Notes: a model not told the origin generated them from the letters alone. DNA of 64,000 bases from an uncultured Bacteroidaceae bacterium (GCA_944320955.1 CALUJL010000014.1:1-64000), one strand, 5' to 3'. Positions 42,995-53,893 are shown, counted from the first letter of the stretch. Translations and numbers: made by a program.

Positions 42995-45229
42995 ATGGAA
43001 ACAATCTACTTAGGAATCATCGTATTCCTATTCATCCTGGCCGTGTTCGACCTGTCGGTCGGCGTCAGCAACGATGCCGTCAACTTCCTCAACTCGGCCG
43101 TCGGCGCCAAAGTGGCCAGCTTCCGGACCATCATCATCATCGCCTCCATCGGAATCTTCTGCGGGGCCACGATGAGCAACGGCATGATGGACATAGCCCG
43201 CCACGGCATTTTCCAGCCCGCGCACTTCTACTTCAACGAGCTGATGTGCCTCTTCCTGGCCGTCATGGTGTCAGACGTCGTGTTGCTCGACGTGTTCAAC
43301 ACCCTGGGCCTGCCCACTTCCACCACCGTCTCGCTGGTTTTCGAACTGCTGGGCGGTACTTTTGTCTTGGCGCTCATCAAGATTGCCACCTCCGACGGCC
43401 TGTTGGGCTTCGGCGACTTGCTCAATACGGATAAGGCCCTCACCGTCATCCTGGGCATCTTCCTCTCCGTGGCCATCGCCTTCATCTTCGGGACAGTAGT
43501 GCAGTACATAGCCCGGCTTGTCTTTACCTTCAACTATACCAAGCGGCTGAAGTATTCCATCGGCATCTTCGGCGGCCTCGCCACCACGGCCATCGTCTAC
43601 TTCATGCTCCTCAAGGGACTGAAAGGTTCGCCCGTCGTTCCGCAGGAAACGCTGGCGTGGGTAGACCGCCACATGGCCGTGCTCGTCCTGGGATGCTTCG
43701 TCTTCTTCACCGTGCTGATGCAGATTTTCTACTGGTGCAAGATCAATGTCTTCAAGATTGTCGTCCTGCTCGGCACCTTTGCGCTGGCCATGGCCTTCGC
43801 CGGCAACGACCTGGTCAACTTCATCGGCGTTCCCCTGGCCGGCCTCTCCGCCTATCAGGACTACGTGGCCAACGGACAGGGAAATCCCGCAGGCTTCCTG
43901 ATGTCCTCGCTGAATGAATCGGCCCAAACCCCCTTCATCTTCCTCTTCCTCTCGGGCATCATCATGATCGTGGCCATGACCACTTCGAAAAAGGCGCAGA
44001 ACGTCATCAAGACCTCCGTCGATCTGGCCCGCCAGAACGAAGGGGAAGAGATGTTCGGCACCTCGGCCGTGGCCCGCAGCCTCGTGCGCGCCAGCACGAA
44101 CACGGGCGCCTTCATCGCACAGTACATGCCCAAACGGCTGGGCCGCTGGCTCGACAGCCGCTTCAACCAGGACGTCATGATCCTCAAACCCGGCGCCGCC
44201 TTCGACCTGGTGCGCGCCTCGGTCAACCTCGTGCTCGCCGGACTGCTCATCGCGGCCGGCACGTCGATGAAACTGCCGCTCTCCACGACGTACGTCACCT
44301 TCATCGTGGCCATGGGCTCCTCACTGGCCGACCGCGCGTGGAGCCGCGAGAGCGCCGTCTTCCGCATCACCGGCGTACTCTCCGTAATAGGCGGATGGTT
44401 TATCACTGCCGGGGCCGCCTTCACGCTCTGCTTCCTTATCACACTCATCATGTACTACGGCGGATTCGTGGCCATGCTTGTCATGATAGGCGTGGCCGTT
44501 CTGGCACTGCTCAAGAGCAACGCGCTCTTCCAGAAGCGCAAAAAGGCCGAACGTGAGGACGAAGTATTCCAGCAGTTCGCCACTTCGCAGAACAAGGCCG
44601 AGGTCTTCTCCCTGCTGCGCACGCACTACGCCACGACGCTCAGCAACAGCGTGGACTTCGCGCTCAACAACTACTGCCTCCTGACCGATGCCTTCATGAG
44701 CGAAGACCTCAAGCGCCTGCGCAAAGCCTCGGCACAACTCGAGACGGCACGCGACCAACTCAAGAAAACCCGCCGCAAGGAAATCATCGGCCTGCGCCGC
44801 ATCGACAAGAGCCTGGCCATCGAGAAGAACACATGGTTCCACCTCGGCATCAACAGCTGCGAGCAAATGCTCTACTGCCTCAAGCGTATGTGCGACCCCT
44901 GCAAGGAACACGTGGACAACCACTTCAACCCCCTGCCCAAGCAGTGCGCCGAGGAATTCATCCCCCTGCGTGACGAACTGGCGACCCTCATGGGCCAGGC
45001 GCGCGACATCCTCATGCAGAACAACTATGCCGAGGCCGACAAGGTGCTGACCGACGGCGATGCGCTGAAAGAGAAGTTCTCCGCCCTGCGCAAACTGCAG
45101 ATGAACCGCATACAGGAGGAAGAGGGATACGAAAATGTATCGCTCGTCTATCTCAACCTCCTGCAGGAATCGCAAGAACTCGTCAGCGTGTGGCGGCATC
45201 TGCTGCGTGCCGGGCGCAACTTCAAGTAA
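42995..45229 (+). CDS. inorganic phosphate transporter (PiT family) with PhoU-like C-terminal domain
   Basis: The product has 744 residues. Two PiT signature repeats: GVSNDAVNFLNSAVGAKVAS near residue 25 and AFAGNDLVNFIGVPLAG near 270, with GLPTSTTVSLVFELLG and LPLSTTYVTFIVAMGSSLADRAW matching the conserved PST(H/T)-type loops. About ten hydrophobic helices. Residues 520-744 are soluble and helical, PhoU-like (QLETARDQLKKTRRKEIIGLRR). The fused form is common in Bacteroidota. It imports phosphate with a cation. Confidence 0.9.
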   Translation: METIYLGIIVFLFILAVFDLSVGVSNDAVNFLNSAVGAKVASFRTIIIIASIGIFCGATMSNGMMDIARHGIFQPAHFYFNELMCLFLAVMVSDVVLLDVFNTLGLPTSTTVSLVFELLGGTFVLALIKIATSDGLLGFGDLLNTDKALTVILGIFLSVAIAFIFGTVVQYIARLVFTFNYTKRLKYSIGIFGGLATTAIVYFMLLKGLKGSPVVPQETLAWVDRHMAVLVLGCFVFFTVLMQIFYWCKINVFKIVVLLGTFALAMAFAGNDLVNFIGVPLAGLSAYQDYVANGQGNPAGFLMSSLNESAQTPFIFLFLSGIIMIVAMTTSKKAQNVIKTSVDLARQNEGEEMFGTSAVARSLVRASTNTGAFIAQYMPKRLGRWLDSRFNQDVMILKPGAAFDLVRASVNLVLAGLLIAAGTSMKLPLSTTYVTFIVAMGSSLADRAWSRESAVFRITGVLSVIGGWFITAGAAFTLCFLITLIMYYGGFVAMLVMIGVAVLALLKSNALFQKRKKAEREDEVFQQFATSQNKAEVFSLLRTHYATTLSNSVDFALNNYCLLTDAFMSEDLKRLRKASAQLETARDQLKKTRRKEIIGLRRIDKSLAIEKNTWFHLGINSCEQMLYCLKRMCDPCKEHVDNHFNPLPKQCAEEFIPLRDELATLMGQARDILMQNNYAEADKVLTDGDALKEKFSALRKLQMNRIQEEEGYENVSLVYLNLLQESQELVSVWRHLLRAGRNFK

Positions 45230-45270
45230 GCCCTCCGGCTGCTCCGACACGCACCCCTCCCCCATCTCCC

Positions 45271-45301
45271 GAAGCCCCGGCCCCGCAAAGGCCGGGGCTT
45301 C
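45271..45301 (+). terminator. terminator of pit
   Basis: Perfect 12-bp arms GAAGCCCCGGCC / GGCCGGGGCTTC around a 7-nt loop, 42 nt after the pit stop. U-tract weak. Confidence 0.7.
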
Positions 45302-45370
45302 CTGCACCCTTACCCGCGCCCTGCGGCCGGAAAATCCCGATGAAAAGGGAAAAAACAGCCTCCCCCGCAC

Positions 45371-45495
45371 AGGAAAAGCGCTGCCGCCGATGGCAAAAAC
45401 ATGCAGCGCTTTCTTCGGAAAGTGCCTGCACTTTTTGCCGCTGGCACTGCCGCTTTTTCCGACCCGGCGCAGGGCTTATCGGCAAAATGCAGGAG
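45371..45495. repeat. CTTTTCCGGAAAAG-type repeat cluster E (diverged)
   Basis: Four to five degenerate units (ATGCAGCGCTTTCTTCGGAAAG, GCCTGCACTTTTTGCC, ACTGCCGCTTTTTCCG) filling most of the 358-nt gap after pit. The rest holds the terminator above and an AT-rich lead-in to the next gene. Confidence 0.6.
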
Positions 45496-45588
45496 AAAAA
45501 TTAAGGAATCTGCTTTGCTTTTTAGCTTTTAATCCTTCAATTTACGGGCAAATCACTTTATGTCTCACCTTTTAAACCAAGAAGCATT

Positions 45589-46161
45589 ATGAAGAAGTTC
45601 TTAGTTTTCGTGCTCGCCCTGGCGGGCGTTTTGGGATTTACCCTTCCTGTTTCCGTGCATGCTCAAGGCCCTAGCCCGTACAATGGGGTGTTCGAACTGG
45701 AATTAGACGGCTGGGTCGGCGACGGCGGCACCTACGGAGTGTTTGTCGGCATGAGGATAAAAAGCGGATCGTATTCCTTTCCGTGCGGCTTCACGGTAGA
45801 ATACGCCCTCCATAAGTACGACAATTCCGAGCATTTGACCGGCAGAGTCCATTATAAACCGCATGCAACTTATCCGGCATCCATCAATGGGGAGGAAACA
45901 AAATACTACTTCACCATGGACGACGACAGGCCTTTTCTGCTGCTTGATGAAATCGCTCCCGACTTTCGCCCTGCCGGTATGGCTTCCATGACGGTAACAA
46001 TCACTCCGGACAACAGCGACTATAAAAGTTTTTTTGACCAGATTATCTTGGATGCCACGCCGTTTATTGAACGGCTGCATAACTCCGGCAATGTTTACCT
46101 AAAAGGGGAACCGGTAGGACGACCGCCGGAAGAATGGTCTTTTAACTACTTTATTAACTAA
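45589..46161 (+). CDS. secreted protein of unknown function
   Basis: The product has 190 residues. Signal peptide FLVFVLALAGVLGFTLPVSVHAQ, then a mostly beta-strand mature domain with few charged clusters (FELELDGWVGDGGTYGVFVGMRIKSGSYSFPCGFTVEY). No domain recognised. It stands alone, with a bidirectional terminator shared with the convergent lipoprotein gene. Confidence 0.7.
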   Translation: MKKFLVFVLALAGVLGFTLPVSVHAQGPSPYNGVFELELDGWVGDGGTYGVFVGMRIKSGSYSFPCGFTVEYALHKYDNSEHLTGRVHYKPHATYPASINGEETKYYFTMDDDRPFLLLDEIAPDFRPAGMASMTVTITPDNSDYKSFFDQIILDATPFIERLHNSGNVYLKGEPVGRPPEEWSFNYFIN

Positions 46162-46168
46162 ATAATGG

Positions 46169-46202
46169 GGCGGCAAGGAATTTTGGGAAGTTCCTTGCCG
46201 CC
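46169..46202. terminator. bidirectional terminator
   Basis: Perfect 12-bp arms GGCGGCAAGGAA / TTCCTTGCCGCC around a 10-nt loop, between two convergent genes. Confidence 0.75.
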
Positions 46203-46227
46203 TTGCCTTTACTGAAGTTTCCGGTTT

Positions 46228-47571
46228 CTACTCCGTTACCGGACGGACGGGGCACATGCCGTGATGATGCCACTCGTAGCTCAAGATGATTTCGTCTCTT
46301 AATACGCCATTTACCGTAGCCTTAAAACGATAAATAAGTGCATACCGGTTCCTCGTGCCGCTGAGGAACTGCAGATGTTCGTAATAGCCGGGCCAAAGTT
46401 GCCCGAGGTCGGCCAGAATATAGCCCACGAAGTAGAAGCAAAGCCGCTGCCCGGTGGTCTTGCTGGTGAGCCAGACGCGGCATTCCGACAGGTCGGTATC
46501 GAACTCCACGGTGCAATTCTCATAAAGCCGCTGCCACTCTGTCTCCGTCGGCAGCCGCCAGTTCCCGCCCAGTTGGGCGCGGGCCACGTCGTAACGCGCG
46601 TCGCCGCTGATTTCATTCGGCAGGGAACTGACGTTCAACGCATCCCATTCCGGGGAAAAATAGTGTATCCGTCCTGTGATATCGCCCCAAGAAAAGAGAT
46701 CCCATTCCAGCGCATTGTCCTCGAATACGCGGTGCTCGGGGACGAAAGTGGGGTCGTGGGCGATGTAAGCGCGGGCGTATCGGCGGACAATGAGGTTGCC
46801 CGAGGCCCAGTAGAGGGGCTTGCCGGAGTCGGAAAGCACGCCCATGTCGACGCGGCGGTCTACGGTGTCGAGCGGCGAGTCGTAGGTGAAAGTCGTGGAG
46901 TCCGTGCCGAAAACGGGGCGGACGGAGCAGCCTTGGTAGCGGTAGTCGCTGCTGATCTGCCCGCCCGTGCTGCCGCCCACGTGCAGGGACACGGCGCCCG
47001 TGGCGCCCGGCTGCCGCGTGCCCGTCCAATAGTAGCCGCGCCGGCCCTGTTCGTAGGGCTCCGCGCCCACACGCATGCCCGCCATGGGGAGGAAAATGCT
47101 GCGGCCGTTGGGGCCCGTCACCGTATATCCCTTCACGCCCTGCCGCGTCTCTTCGCGCCAGACGCAACGGTCCACCAGCTCACGCGCCTCGGCTTCGGAG
47201 GGCAGGCGCCAGCAACCGCCCAGGCTCATGTGGGGCAAATCATAAATGGTGCGGCAGATGTCGGGCATGGGGTCTGCGCCGCCGTAGAGGGGAGAGGTCC
47301 AATTGTAGTCTTCATCGTGCACTTGGTCGGTCACGGCCTGCCCCGTGGGGTCGGCCCAGCCGTAGAGCCCGCCGGCTTCGTGCGGCGCGGCGGCCCCCAT
47401 GTTGCACGCGGCCCAGCGTACGCTCAACCCCAGGTCGACGGCCTCGGCCTCCGTTTCGCCGCCCCCGCCGCCGGGAGCGGACGGCTGCGGCTCGTCGCCG
47501 GAACAGGCGGGGAGGCACATCAGACTGAGAAGGACGGATAAAAGGCGGAAATGCAGGAGGGCTTTTTTCAT
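46228..47571 (-). CDS. lipoprotein with two FISUMP-type domains
   Basis: The product has 447 residues. Lipoprotein signal SLMCLPACSGDE. Two related modules, each with VDLGLSVRWA or VDMGLSDSGKPLYWASGN-like openings and GxWRLP(S/T)E(A/T)E blocks (GGCWRLPSEAEARELV, GGNWRLPTETEWQRLY). This is the pattern of the Fibrobacter-succinogenes major paralogous domain, a surface protein fold of unknown role. I start at 47571, directly before the signal peptide; the longer frame crosses the promoter. Cell-surface display is likely. Confidence 0.75.
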   Translation of the reverse strand: MKKALLHFRLLSVLLSLMCLPACSGDEPQPSAPGGGGGETEAEAVDLGLSVRWAACNMGAAAPHEAGGLYGWADPTGQAVTDQVHDEDYNWTSPLYGGADPMPDICRTIYDLPHMSLGGCWRLPSEAEARELVDRCVWREETRQGVKGYTVTGPNGRSIFLPMAGMRVGAEPYEQGRRGYYWTGTRQPGATGAVSLHVGGSTGGQISSDYRYQGCSVRPVFGTDSTTFTYDSPLDTVDRRVDMGVLSDSGKPLYWASGNLIVRRYARAYIAHDPTFVPEHRVFEDNALEWDLFSWGDITGRIHYFSPEWDALNVSSLPNEISGDARYDVARAQLGGNWRLPTETEWQRLYENCTVEFDTDLSECRVWLTSKTTGQRLCFYFVGYILADLGQLWPGYYEHLQFLSGTRNRYALIYRFKATVNGVLRDEIILSYEWHHHGMCPVRPVTE

Positions 47572-47605
47572 GGCTGCATGGGGGATTAGGGGGTTAACGT
47601 TGCGC

Positions 47606-47613
47606 CAAAGATA
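47606..47613 (-). promoter_or_regulatory. -7 element of the FISUMP lipoprotein gene
   Basis: TATCTTTG on the minus strand, 34 nt before the ATG. It directly abuts repeat cluster F. Confidence 0.45.
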
Positions 47614-47620
47614 CATTTCC

Positions 47621-47720
47621 CGCGGCACTTTTCCAAAAAAGCGGCAGGGCTTTTCGGGAAAAGTGCTGCATGTTTCCGGAGAAAGTACTGCATGTTTCCG
47701 GCCAAACAGCCGGGGAAAAG
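47621..47720. repeat. CTTTTCCGGAAAAG-type repeat cluster F
   Basis: About four units (GCGGCAGGGCTTTTCGGGAAAAG, TGCTGCATGTTTCCGG, ACTGCATGTTTCCGG) between the lipoprotein gene promoter and the 3' end of dnaG. Confidence 0.75.
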
Positions 47721-47725
47721 AGGGC

Positions 47726-49894
47726 TCAGGCCGAGTGCCCGCCGCCGCGGAGCACTACGCGGTCGCCCAGGCGGCGCTCCATGCAGTTGCGTATGTCCTG
47801 CAACTCCTTGATGCGCTGCATCGTGGCGGCCAGCTCTTCGGCCGGGGCATCTTTCAGCGTACGCAGCGAGCGGATCAGGGAGTTCAGCTCGTCGGTGATC
47901 AGAGCGTTCTTGTAGTCCATCACGAGGCGCGGGGCTATCTCCACGAGGCGCTCCCCTTCGTCCACTCCCTCCAGCCCGCTCTCCGTATAGAGGCGGCTCA
48001 GGGAGTCGCGGTCCGTGGCCAAATCCACGGCCAGGGCGCTGACTTCCGGGTCGGGATGCTGGATAAAGTAGCGCTCGCTGCTGAAGCCTGCCGTGCGGAT
48101 GCCGTACAGAAGCTCGTCGAGCATGCGGCGGTGAAGTCCTTCTTGGAGGGGCATTTCGTCTTCCTCCAGGCTGCCGTGGACGAATTCGGCCACCGTCACC
48201 GCCACCGGCTCCCCGCCTTCCTCGGGTTCGGCCTCATAGAGCGTGCGCCCGCCGTAGCGCACGAGAAGCCTCATCAGCAGCCGCTCCTGCTCTTCGCCCG
48301 CCTTTTTCTGCCGAAACAGGCGGCTGACGTCCGGCCCCGGTTCTGCTCCGGCCGGCTCCTGCCCGGCCTCCGGCGGCGGGACGGCAGGCCCGGGGGGGAG
48401 AACGGGGGGTACTTCTTCCGACGGCGGAGGGGGAAACTCCGGCGGCACCTCCCCGCCCTCAGGCGACGGGGGCACTCCGCCCGCCCCGGCGGCAGCACCG
48501 GCAGGCGGAGCAGGCGCCGCGGTGTCCGGACGGCGGCGGTATTCCTCCTGGCGGCGGCGCACCTCTTCCTGCCGTTCCTCTTCCCTCTTGCGCCGGGCGA
48601 TGTCGCGGTTCACCTCCTGCAGCAGCAGTCCTTCCTCGACCGCCATGAGTTGGCTGCATTCGCGGATATAAACCGAACGGACGATGCCCTCGGGTATGAC
48701 GGAGATGCTGCGCACGATGTTTTTTATCAGCTCCGCCCGCTTCAGCGGGTCGCTGCCCGCCTCGTCGAGCAGCAGGGCGGTCTTGAAACGGATAAAGTCG
48801 GTCTCGTGCCGGTGCAGGTATTCCTGGAATTCCTCAGCCGTATGCTTGCGGGCGAAGGAGTCGGGGTCGTCGCCGTCGGGCAGCAAAAGGACTTTCACAT
48901 TCATCCCTTCCTCAAGGAGCATGTCGATTCCGCGAAGAGAGGCCTTGATTCCGGCCGCATCGCCGTCGTAAATCACCGTAATGTTGGGGGTAATGCGGTG
49001 AATCATGCGTATTTGTCCCGTCGTAAGGGAAGTTCCGGACGAGGCCACTACATTCTCCACGCCCGACTGGTGCATGGAAATCACGTCGGTGTAGCCCTCT
49101 ACGAGAAAGCACTTGTCCTCGCGGCGGATGGCGTTGCGGCCGAGGTAGATGCCATAGAGCTCGTTGCTCTTGCTGTATATCTCCGATTCGGGAGAGTTGA
49201 CGTACTTTGCCTTTTTCTTGTCGGTCTTCAGGATTCTCCCGCCGAAGGCTACGACTTTTCCGGCAAGGGAATGGACGGGAAAGATGACGCGGCCGTGGAA
49301 ACGGTCGGCCAGAGTGTGGTCTTCGCGCTCGTAGCAGAGGCCGGTCTTGAGCAGGAATTCGCGTTTGTAGCCCTTGTTTTGCGCATCGCGGGAGAGGGCA
49401 TCCCAACTTTCGCTGCAGTATCCGAGCTGGAACTTGCGTATCGTGTCGTCGCGAAAGCCCCGTTCGCGGAAATAGGCCATGCCGACGGCCCGCCCCTGCG
49501 GGTCATCGTGGAGCATGCGGCAGAAGTAATCGCGGGCGTACTCGTTGACGATATACAAACTCTCGCGCAAACTGGAGGCTTGCCGCTCCTCGTCGGTCTG
49601 CTCGCGGTCGACAACTTCGATTCCGTACTTCTGCCCCAGGCGTTTGAGGGCCTCCACGTAGGTAATGCCCTGCAGCTCCATGAGGAAGTGGACGGCGTTG
49701 CCGCCCTTTCCGCAGCTGAAGCATTTGCAATACTGCTTGGCGGGGGAGACGGTGAAGGAGGGCGTTTTCTCGTTGTGGAAGGGGCAGAGGCCGACATAGT
49801 TGACGCCGCGCTTGCGAAGCGTGACGAAATCGGACACGACCTCTACGATATTGGCCGTGGAGAGTATGCGGTCGACGACGGAACGGTCTATCAT
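47726..49894 (-). CDS. dnaG: DNA primase
   Basis: The product has 722 residues. CHC2 zinc finger with Cys37, His40, Cys58 and Cys61; catalytic core RVIFPVHSLAGKVVAFGGRIL; Toprim domain FLVEGYTDVISMHQ and VIYDGDAAGIKASLRG. It makes the RNA primers of replication. Odd feature: between the core and the C-terminal helicase-binding domain is a Pro/Ala/Gly/Glu-rich linker of about 90 residues (genomic 48300-48560), much longer and more proline-rich than usual for DnaG. The last 170 residues look like a normal DnaB-binding domain. Confidence 0.94.
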   Translation of the reverse strand: MIDRSVVDRILSTANIVEVVSDFVTLRKRGVNYVGLCPFHNEKTPSFTVSPAKQYCKCFSCGKGGNAVHFLMELQGITYVEALKRLGQKYGIEVVDREQTDEERQASSLRESLYIVNEYARDYFCRMLHDDPQGRAVGMAYFRERGFRDDTIRKFQLGYCSESWDALSRDAQNKGYKREFLLKTGLCYEREDHTLADRFHGRVIFPVHSLAGKVVAFGGRILKTDKKKAKYVNSPESEIYSKSNELYGIYLGRNAIRREDKCFLVEGYTDVISMHQSGVENVVASSGTSLTTGQIRMIHRITPNITVIYDGDAAGIKASLRGIDMLLEEGMNVKVLLLPDGDDPDSFARKHTAEEFQEYLHRHETDFIRFKTALLLDEAGSDPLKRAELIKNIVRSISVIPEGIVRSVYIRECSQLMAVEEGLLLQEVNRDIARRKREEERQEEVRRRQEEYRRRPDTAAPAPPAGAAAGAGGVPPSPEGGEVPPEFPPPPSEEVPPVLPPGPAVPPPEAGQEPAGAEPGPDVSRLFRQKKAGEEQERLLMRLLVRYGGRTLYEAEPEEGGEPVAVTVAEFVHGSLEEDEMPLQEGLHRRMLDELLYGIRTAGFSSERYFIQHPDPEVSALAVDLATDRDSLSRLYTESGLEGVDEGERLVEIAPRLVMDYKNALITDELNSLIRSLRTLKDAPAEELAATMQRIKELQDIRNCMERRLGDRVVLRGGGHSA

Positions 49895-49921
49895 TTTCGG
49901 TTTTTGCCTTTCATCTTTTTG

Positions 49922-50011
49922 TCAAAAGCGGCAGCGGTTTTCCGGAAAACATGCTGCACTTTTCCCGGAAAGATGCAGCGCTTTTGCGGAAGAGTGCCGC
50001 ATCTTTCCGCC
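49922..50011. repeat. CTTTTCCGGAAAAG-type repeat cluster G
   Basis: Four units (GCGGCAGCGGTTTTCCGG, ATGCTGCACTTTTCCCGG, ATGCAGCGCTTTTGCGG, TGCCGCATCTTTCCG) fill the gap between dnaG and miaB. Confidence 0.75.
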
Positions 50012-50012
50012 C

Positions 50013-51347
<1,335 letters not shown>

Positions 51348-51397
51348 TTCCTCGGATGCGGCGGCAAGAGACAGTATGCCTTGCCCCCAAGCGGGCA

Positions 51398-51455
51398 CAA
51401 AGATACGAAAAAGCGGGCATCCACTTTGTCCGTTTTCCGAAATTCCCTACCTTTG
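51398..51455. promoter_or_regulatory. divergent promoters: miaB (-) and the 51499 gene (+)
   Basis: Minus: -7 TATCTTTG at 51405-51398. Plus: TTTG (51425-51428), 19 nt, TACCTTTG (51448-51455). Confidence 0.6.
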
Positions 51456-51498
51456 AAGCCTGAAGTACTCCTCCTTTCCCAAAAAAGCCCGCACCCGT

Positions 51499-51948
51499 AT
51501 GGAACAACTCCTGCCCGTACTCATCATCGTCGCCGTCCTTCTGGTCCGCCTGCGCAAGGGGATCAAGGAACAACAGGAAAGCGAAATCCCGCCCGTGCCC
51601 CACTTCCCGCCGGTCCCCATGGGCGGGGAAGAGGCGAAGCGCCCCGTCCCCCCGGCAGCCGCCCCGCAGCGGCCACAAGCGGCGGGAAAAAGCCCTGCGG
51701 CTTCCGGCGAAAAGCCCCGCAACTTTCCTGAAAAAGCGGCAGCGCTTTTCCAGAAAAGCCCTGCACCTCCTGCCCGGCCGAAACCCGCGTCCGCCCGGCC
51801 CCAGCCGCACGCCGCACGCCCGGCGGCGCAGCCCGCCCCGCCCGCGACAGCCGCAACAGCCGAAGAGGGCGAGGCCGTCAGCCTCTCCACGCCCGAAGAG
51901 GCACGCCGAGCCTTCATCCATTCCGAAATCTTCCGGCGGAAATACTGA
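51499..51948 (+). CDS. small single-pass membrane protein with a repeat-derived linker
   Basis: The product has 149 residues. An N-terminal membrane helix (LLPVLIIVAVLLVRL) is followed by a long Pro/Ala linker and a short conserved-looking C-terminus (STPEEARRAFIHSEIFRRKY). Residues about 60-92 (AAGKSPAASGEKPRNFPE and KAAALFQKSPAPPARP) are encoded by a copy of the interspersed repeat read in frame. Function unknown. It shares a divergent promoter region with miaB. Confidence 0.68.
   Translation: MEQLLPVLIIVAVLLVRLRKGIKEQQESEIPPVPHFPPVPMGGEEAKRPVPPAAAPQRPQAAGKSPAASGEKPRNFPEKAAALFQKSPAPPARPKPASARPQPHAARPAAQPAPPATAATAEEGEAVSLSTPEEARRAFIHSEIFRRKY
51679..51772. repeat. CTTTTCCGGAAAAG-type repeat cluster H, inside a coding sequence
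   Basis: About four units (AGCCCTGCGGCTTCCGGCG, AAAAGCCCCGCAACTTTCCTG, AAAAAGCGGCAGCGCTTTTCC), read in frame through the linker of the 51499-51948 protein. Confidence 0.7.
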
Positions 51949-52006
51949 CACCCGCCCCATTGCCGACAGTCAACGATAAACATAAAATAAATAAAACCCT
52001 AACGAA

Positions 52007-53503
52007 ATGTCCTACAACTACATGACCGCCGAGGAGGTAGCCGCACACATCAAAGACGGATACACCGTAGGATTGAGCGGATTCACCCCCGCCGGCACAC
52101 CAAAGGCCGTCACCCTGGCCCTGGCCAAGCAGGCCGAAGAAGAACACCAGGCCGGAAAACCTTTCCAAATCAACCTGCTCACCGGCGCTTCCACAGGCCA
52201 GTCGGCCGACGGCGCCCTCGCCCTGGCCCACGCCCTGCGCTTCCGCGCGCCATACACCACCAACCCCGACTACCGCGCCGCAGTCAACAACGGCGAAATC
52301 GACTACGAAGACATCCACCTCTCCGAGATGGCGCAGGAAATACGCTACGGCTTTCTCGGACACGTCAACACCGCCATCATAGAGGCCTGCGACATTACGC
52401 CCGACGGCAAGGTCTTCCTGACCGCCGCGGGAGGCATAGCGCCCACGATCTGCCGCCTGGCCGACGAAATCATCATCGAACTCAACGCTTTCCACAGCAA
52501 GAATTCCATCGGGCTGCACGACGTCTACGAACCCCTCGACCCCCCGTACCGCCGGGAGCTGGCCATTTACGCGCCTTCCGACCGCATCGGGCAGACTTTC
52601 GTGCAGGTCGATCCGAAAAAGATCATCGGCATTGTGGAAACCAACCTGCCCGACGAGGCACGGGCCTTCAGCAATCCGGATCCGGTGACGGACAAAATCG
52701 GACAGAACGTGGCCGATTTCCTGGCGGCGGACATGAAACGCGGAAAAGTGCCCTCCACTTTCCTGCCGCTGCAGAGCGGAGTGGGAAATATTGCCAACGC
52801 CGTGCTGGGAGCGCTGGGGCAAAATCCCACAATCCCTGCGTTTTCCATGTTTACCGAAGTGATTCAGGACTCTGTGATTGCACTTATGCGCGAGGGACGC
52901 GTGCGCTTCGGCAGCACCTGCGCCCTGACGGTGACAAACGACTGCCTGCGCGGCATCTACGACGACATGGATTTCTTCCGCGACAGGCTGGTCCTGCGCC
53001 CAAGCGAAATATCGAACAACCCGGAGCTGGTGCGCCGTCTGGGAATCATCTCCATCAACACGGCCATCGAAGCAGACCTTTACGGGAATGTCAACTCCAC
53101 GCACATCGGCGGCACCCGCATGATGAACGGGATAGGCGGCTCGGCCGACTTCACGCGCAATGCCTATCTCTCCATCTTCACCTGCCCCTCCGTGGCCAAG
53201 GGCGGCAAGATCAGCGCCATCGTGCCTATGGTTTCCCACGTGGACAGCAGCGAACACTCCGTGGACATCCTCGTCACCGAGCAGGGAGTGGCCGACCTGC
53301 GCGGCAAGAGCCCCAAGCAGCGTGCCCAACTCATCATAGACAACTGCGCACACCCCGAGTACCGCCCGCTCCTGCGCGACTATCTCCTGCACGCCGGCGC
53401 CAAGCGCCAGACGCCGCACGCCATAGGGGCCGCCCTCGGGATGCACGTCACTCTGGAAAAGAAGGGCGACATGCGCCTGACCGACTGGTCGGAATACCTC
53501 TAA
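52007..53503 (+). CDS. acetyl-CoA hydrolase / succinyl-CoA:acetate CoA-transferase family protein
   Basis: The product has 498 residues. Starts with YMTAEEVAAHIKDGYTVGLSGFTPAGTPKAV; LTGASTGQSADG follows; the C-terminal half has HIGGTRMMNGIGGSADFTRNAYLSIF and VTEQGVADLRGKSPKQRAQLII, the conserved class I CoA-transferase blocks. It moves CoA between acetate and another acyl group, typical of succinate/acetate-producing Bacteroidales fermentation. Transcribed alone, with a strong terminator. Confidence 0.92.
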   Translation: MSYNYMTAEEVAAHIKDGYTVGLSGFTPAGTPKAVTLALAKQAEEEHQAGKPFQINLLTGASTGQSADGALALAHALRFRAPYTTNPDYRAAVNNGEIDYEDIHLSEMAQEIRYGFLGHVNTAIIEACDITPDGKVFLTAAGGIAPTICRLADEIIIELNAFHSKNSIGLHDVYEPLDPPYRRELAIYAPSDRIGQTFVQVDPKKIIGIVETNLPDEARAFSNPDPVTDKIGQNVADFLAADMKRGKVPSTFLPLQSGVGNIANAVLGALGQNPTIPAFSMFTEVIQDSVIALMREGRVRFGSTCALTVTNDCLRGIYDDMDFFRDRLVLRPSEISNNPELVRRLGIISINTAIEADLYGNVNSTHIGGTRMMNGIGGSADFTRNAYLSIFTCPSVAKGGKISAIVPMVSHVDSSEHSVDILVTEQGVADLRGKSPKQRAQLIIDNCAHPEYRPLLRDYLLHAGAKRQTPHAIGAALGMHVTLEKKGDMRLTDWSEYL

Positions 53504-53549
53504 ACACACGGCCCGGCCCGCGCCGGGCAGCAGGCCCCCGTCAGCCGTT

Positions 53550-53605
53550 CCCCCCGTCCTCTCCTCCCGCCCGCTGCGGGAAGAGCCCGGACGGGGGGAT
53601 TTTTC
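53550..53605 (+). terminator. terminator of the CoA-transferase gene
   Basis: CCCCCCGTCC and GGACGGGGGG form perfect 10-bp arms, followed by ATTTTTCTT. The loop is long and itself contains a CCCGC/GCGGG stem. Confidence 0.75.
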
Positions 53606-53676
53606 TTCTCCGCCCCGGCAGCACTATGCCCGGGAAACCGCGCAACCCACAAACACAAGCGGCAGTGACCGCCGCA

Positions 53677-53764
53677 GGAAGCGGCAGGGCTTTGCCTGAA
53701 AAGATGCAGCACTTTTCCTGAAAACCGCTGCATGATTTTCCGAAAAGTGCTGCATCTTTCTGTC
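53677..53764. repeat. CTTTTCCGGAAAAG-type repeat cluster I
   Basis: Four units (GCGGCAGGGCTTTGCCTG, ATGCAGCACTTTTCCTG, CCGCTGCATGATTTTCCG, TGCTGCATCTTTC). It is the main content of the 390-nt gap 53504-53893 besides the terminator; nothing else is recognised there. Confidence 0.75.
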
Positions 53765-53893
53765 AATACCTCAAAGGCTCCTGTACGAAAAGAGCCGATG
53801 AAATCGTATATTCCGGAAGTCCGCCCACGGGGAAATGCCCGATGGAAAGGCCGAAAACCGCCGATGAAACCGGGGAAAACGCCCCTCCCGCGC

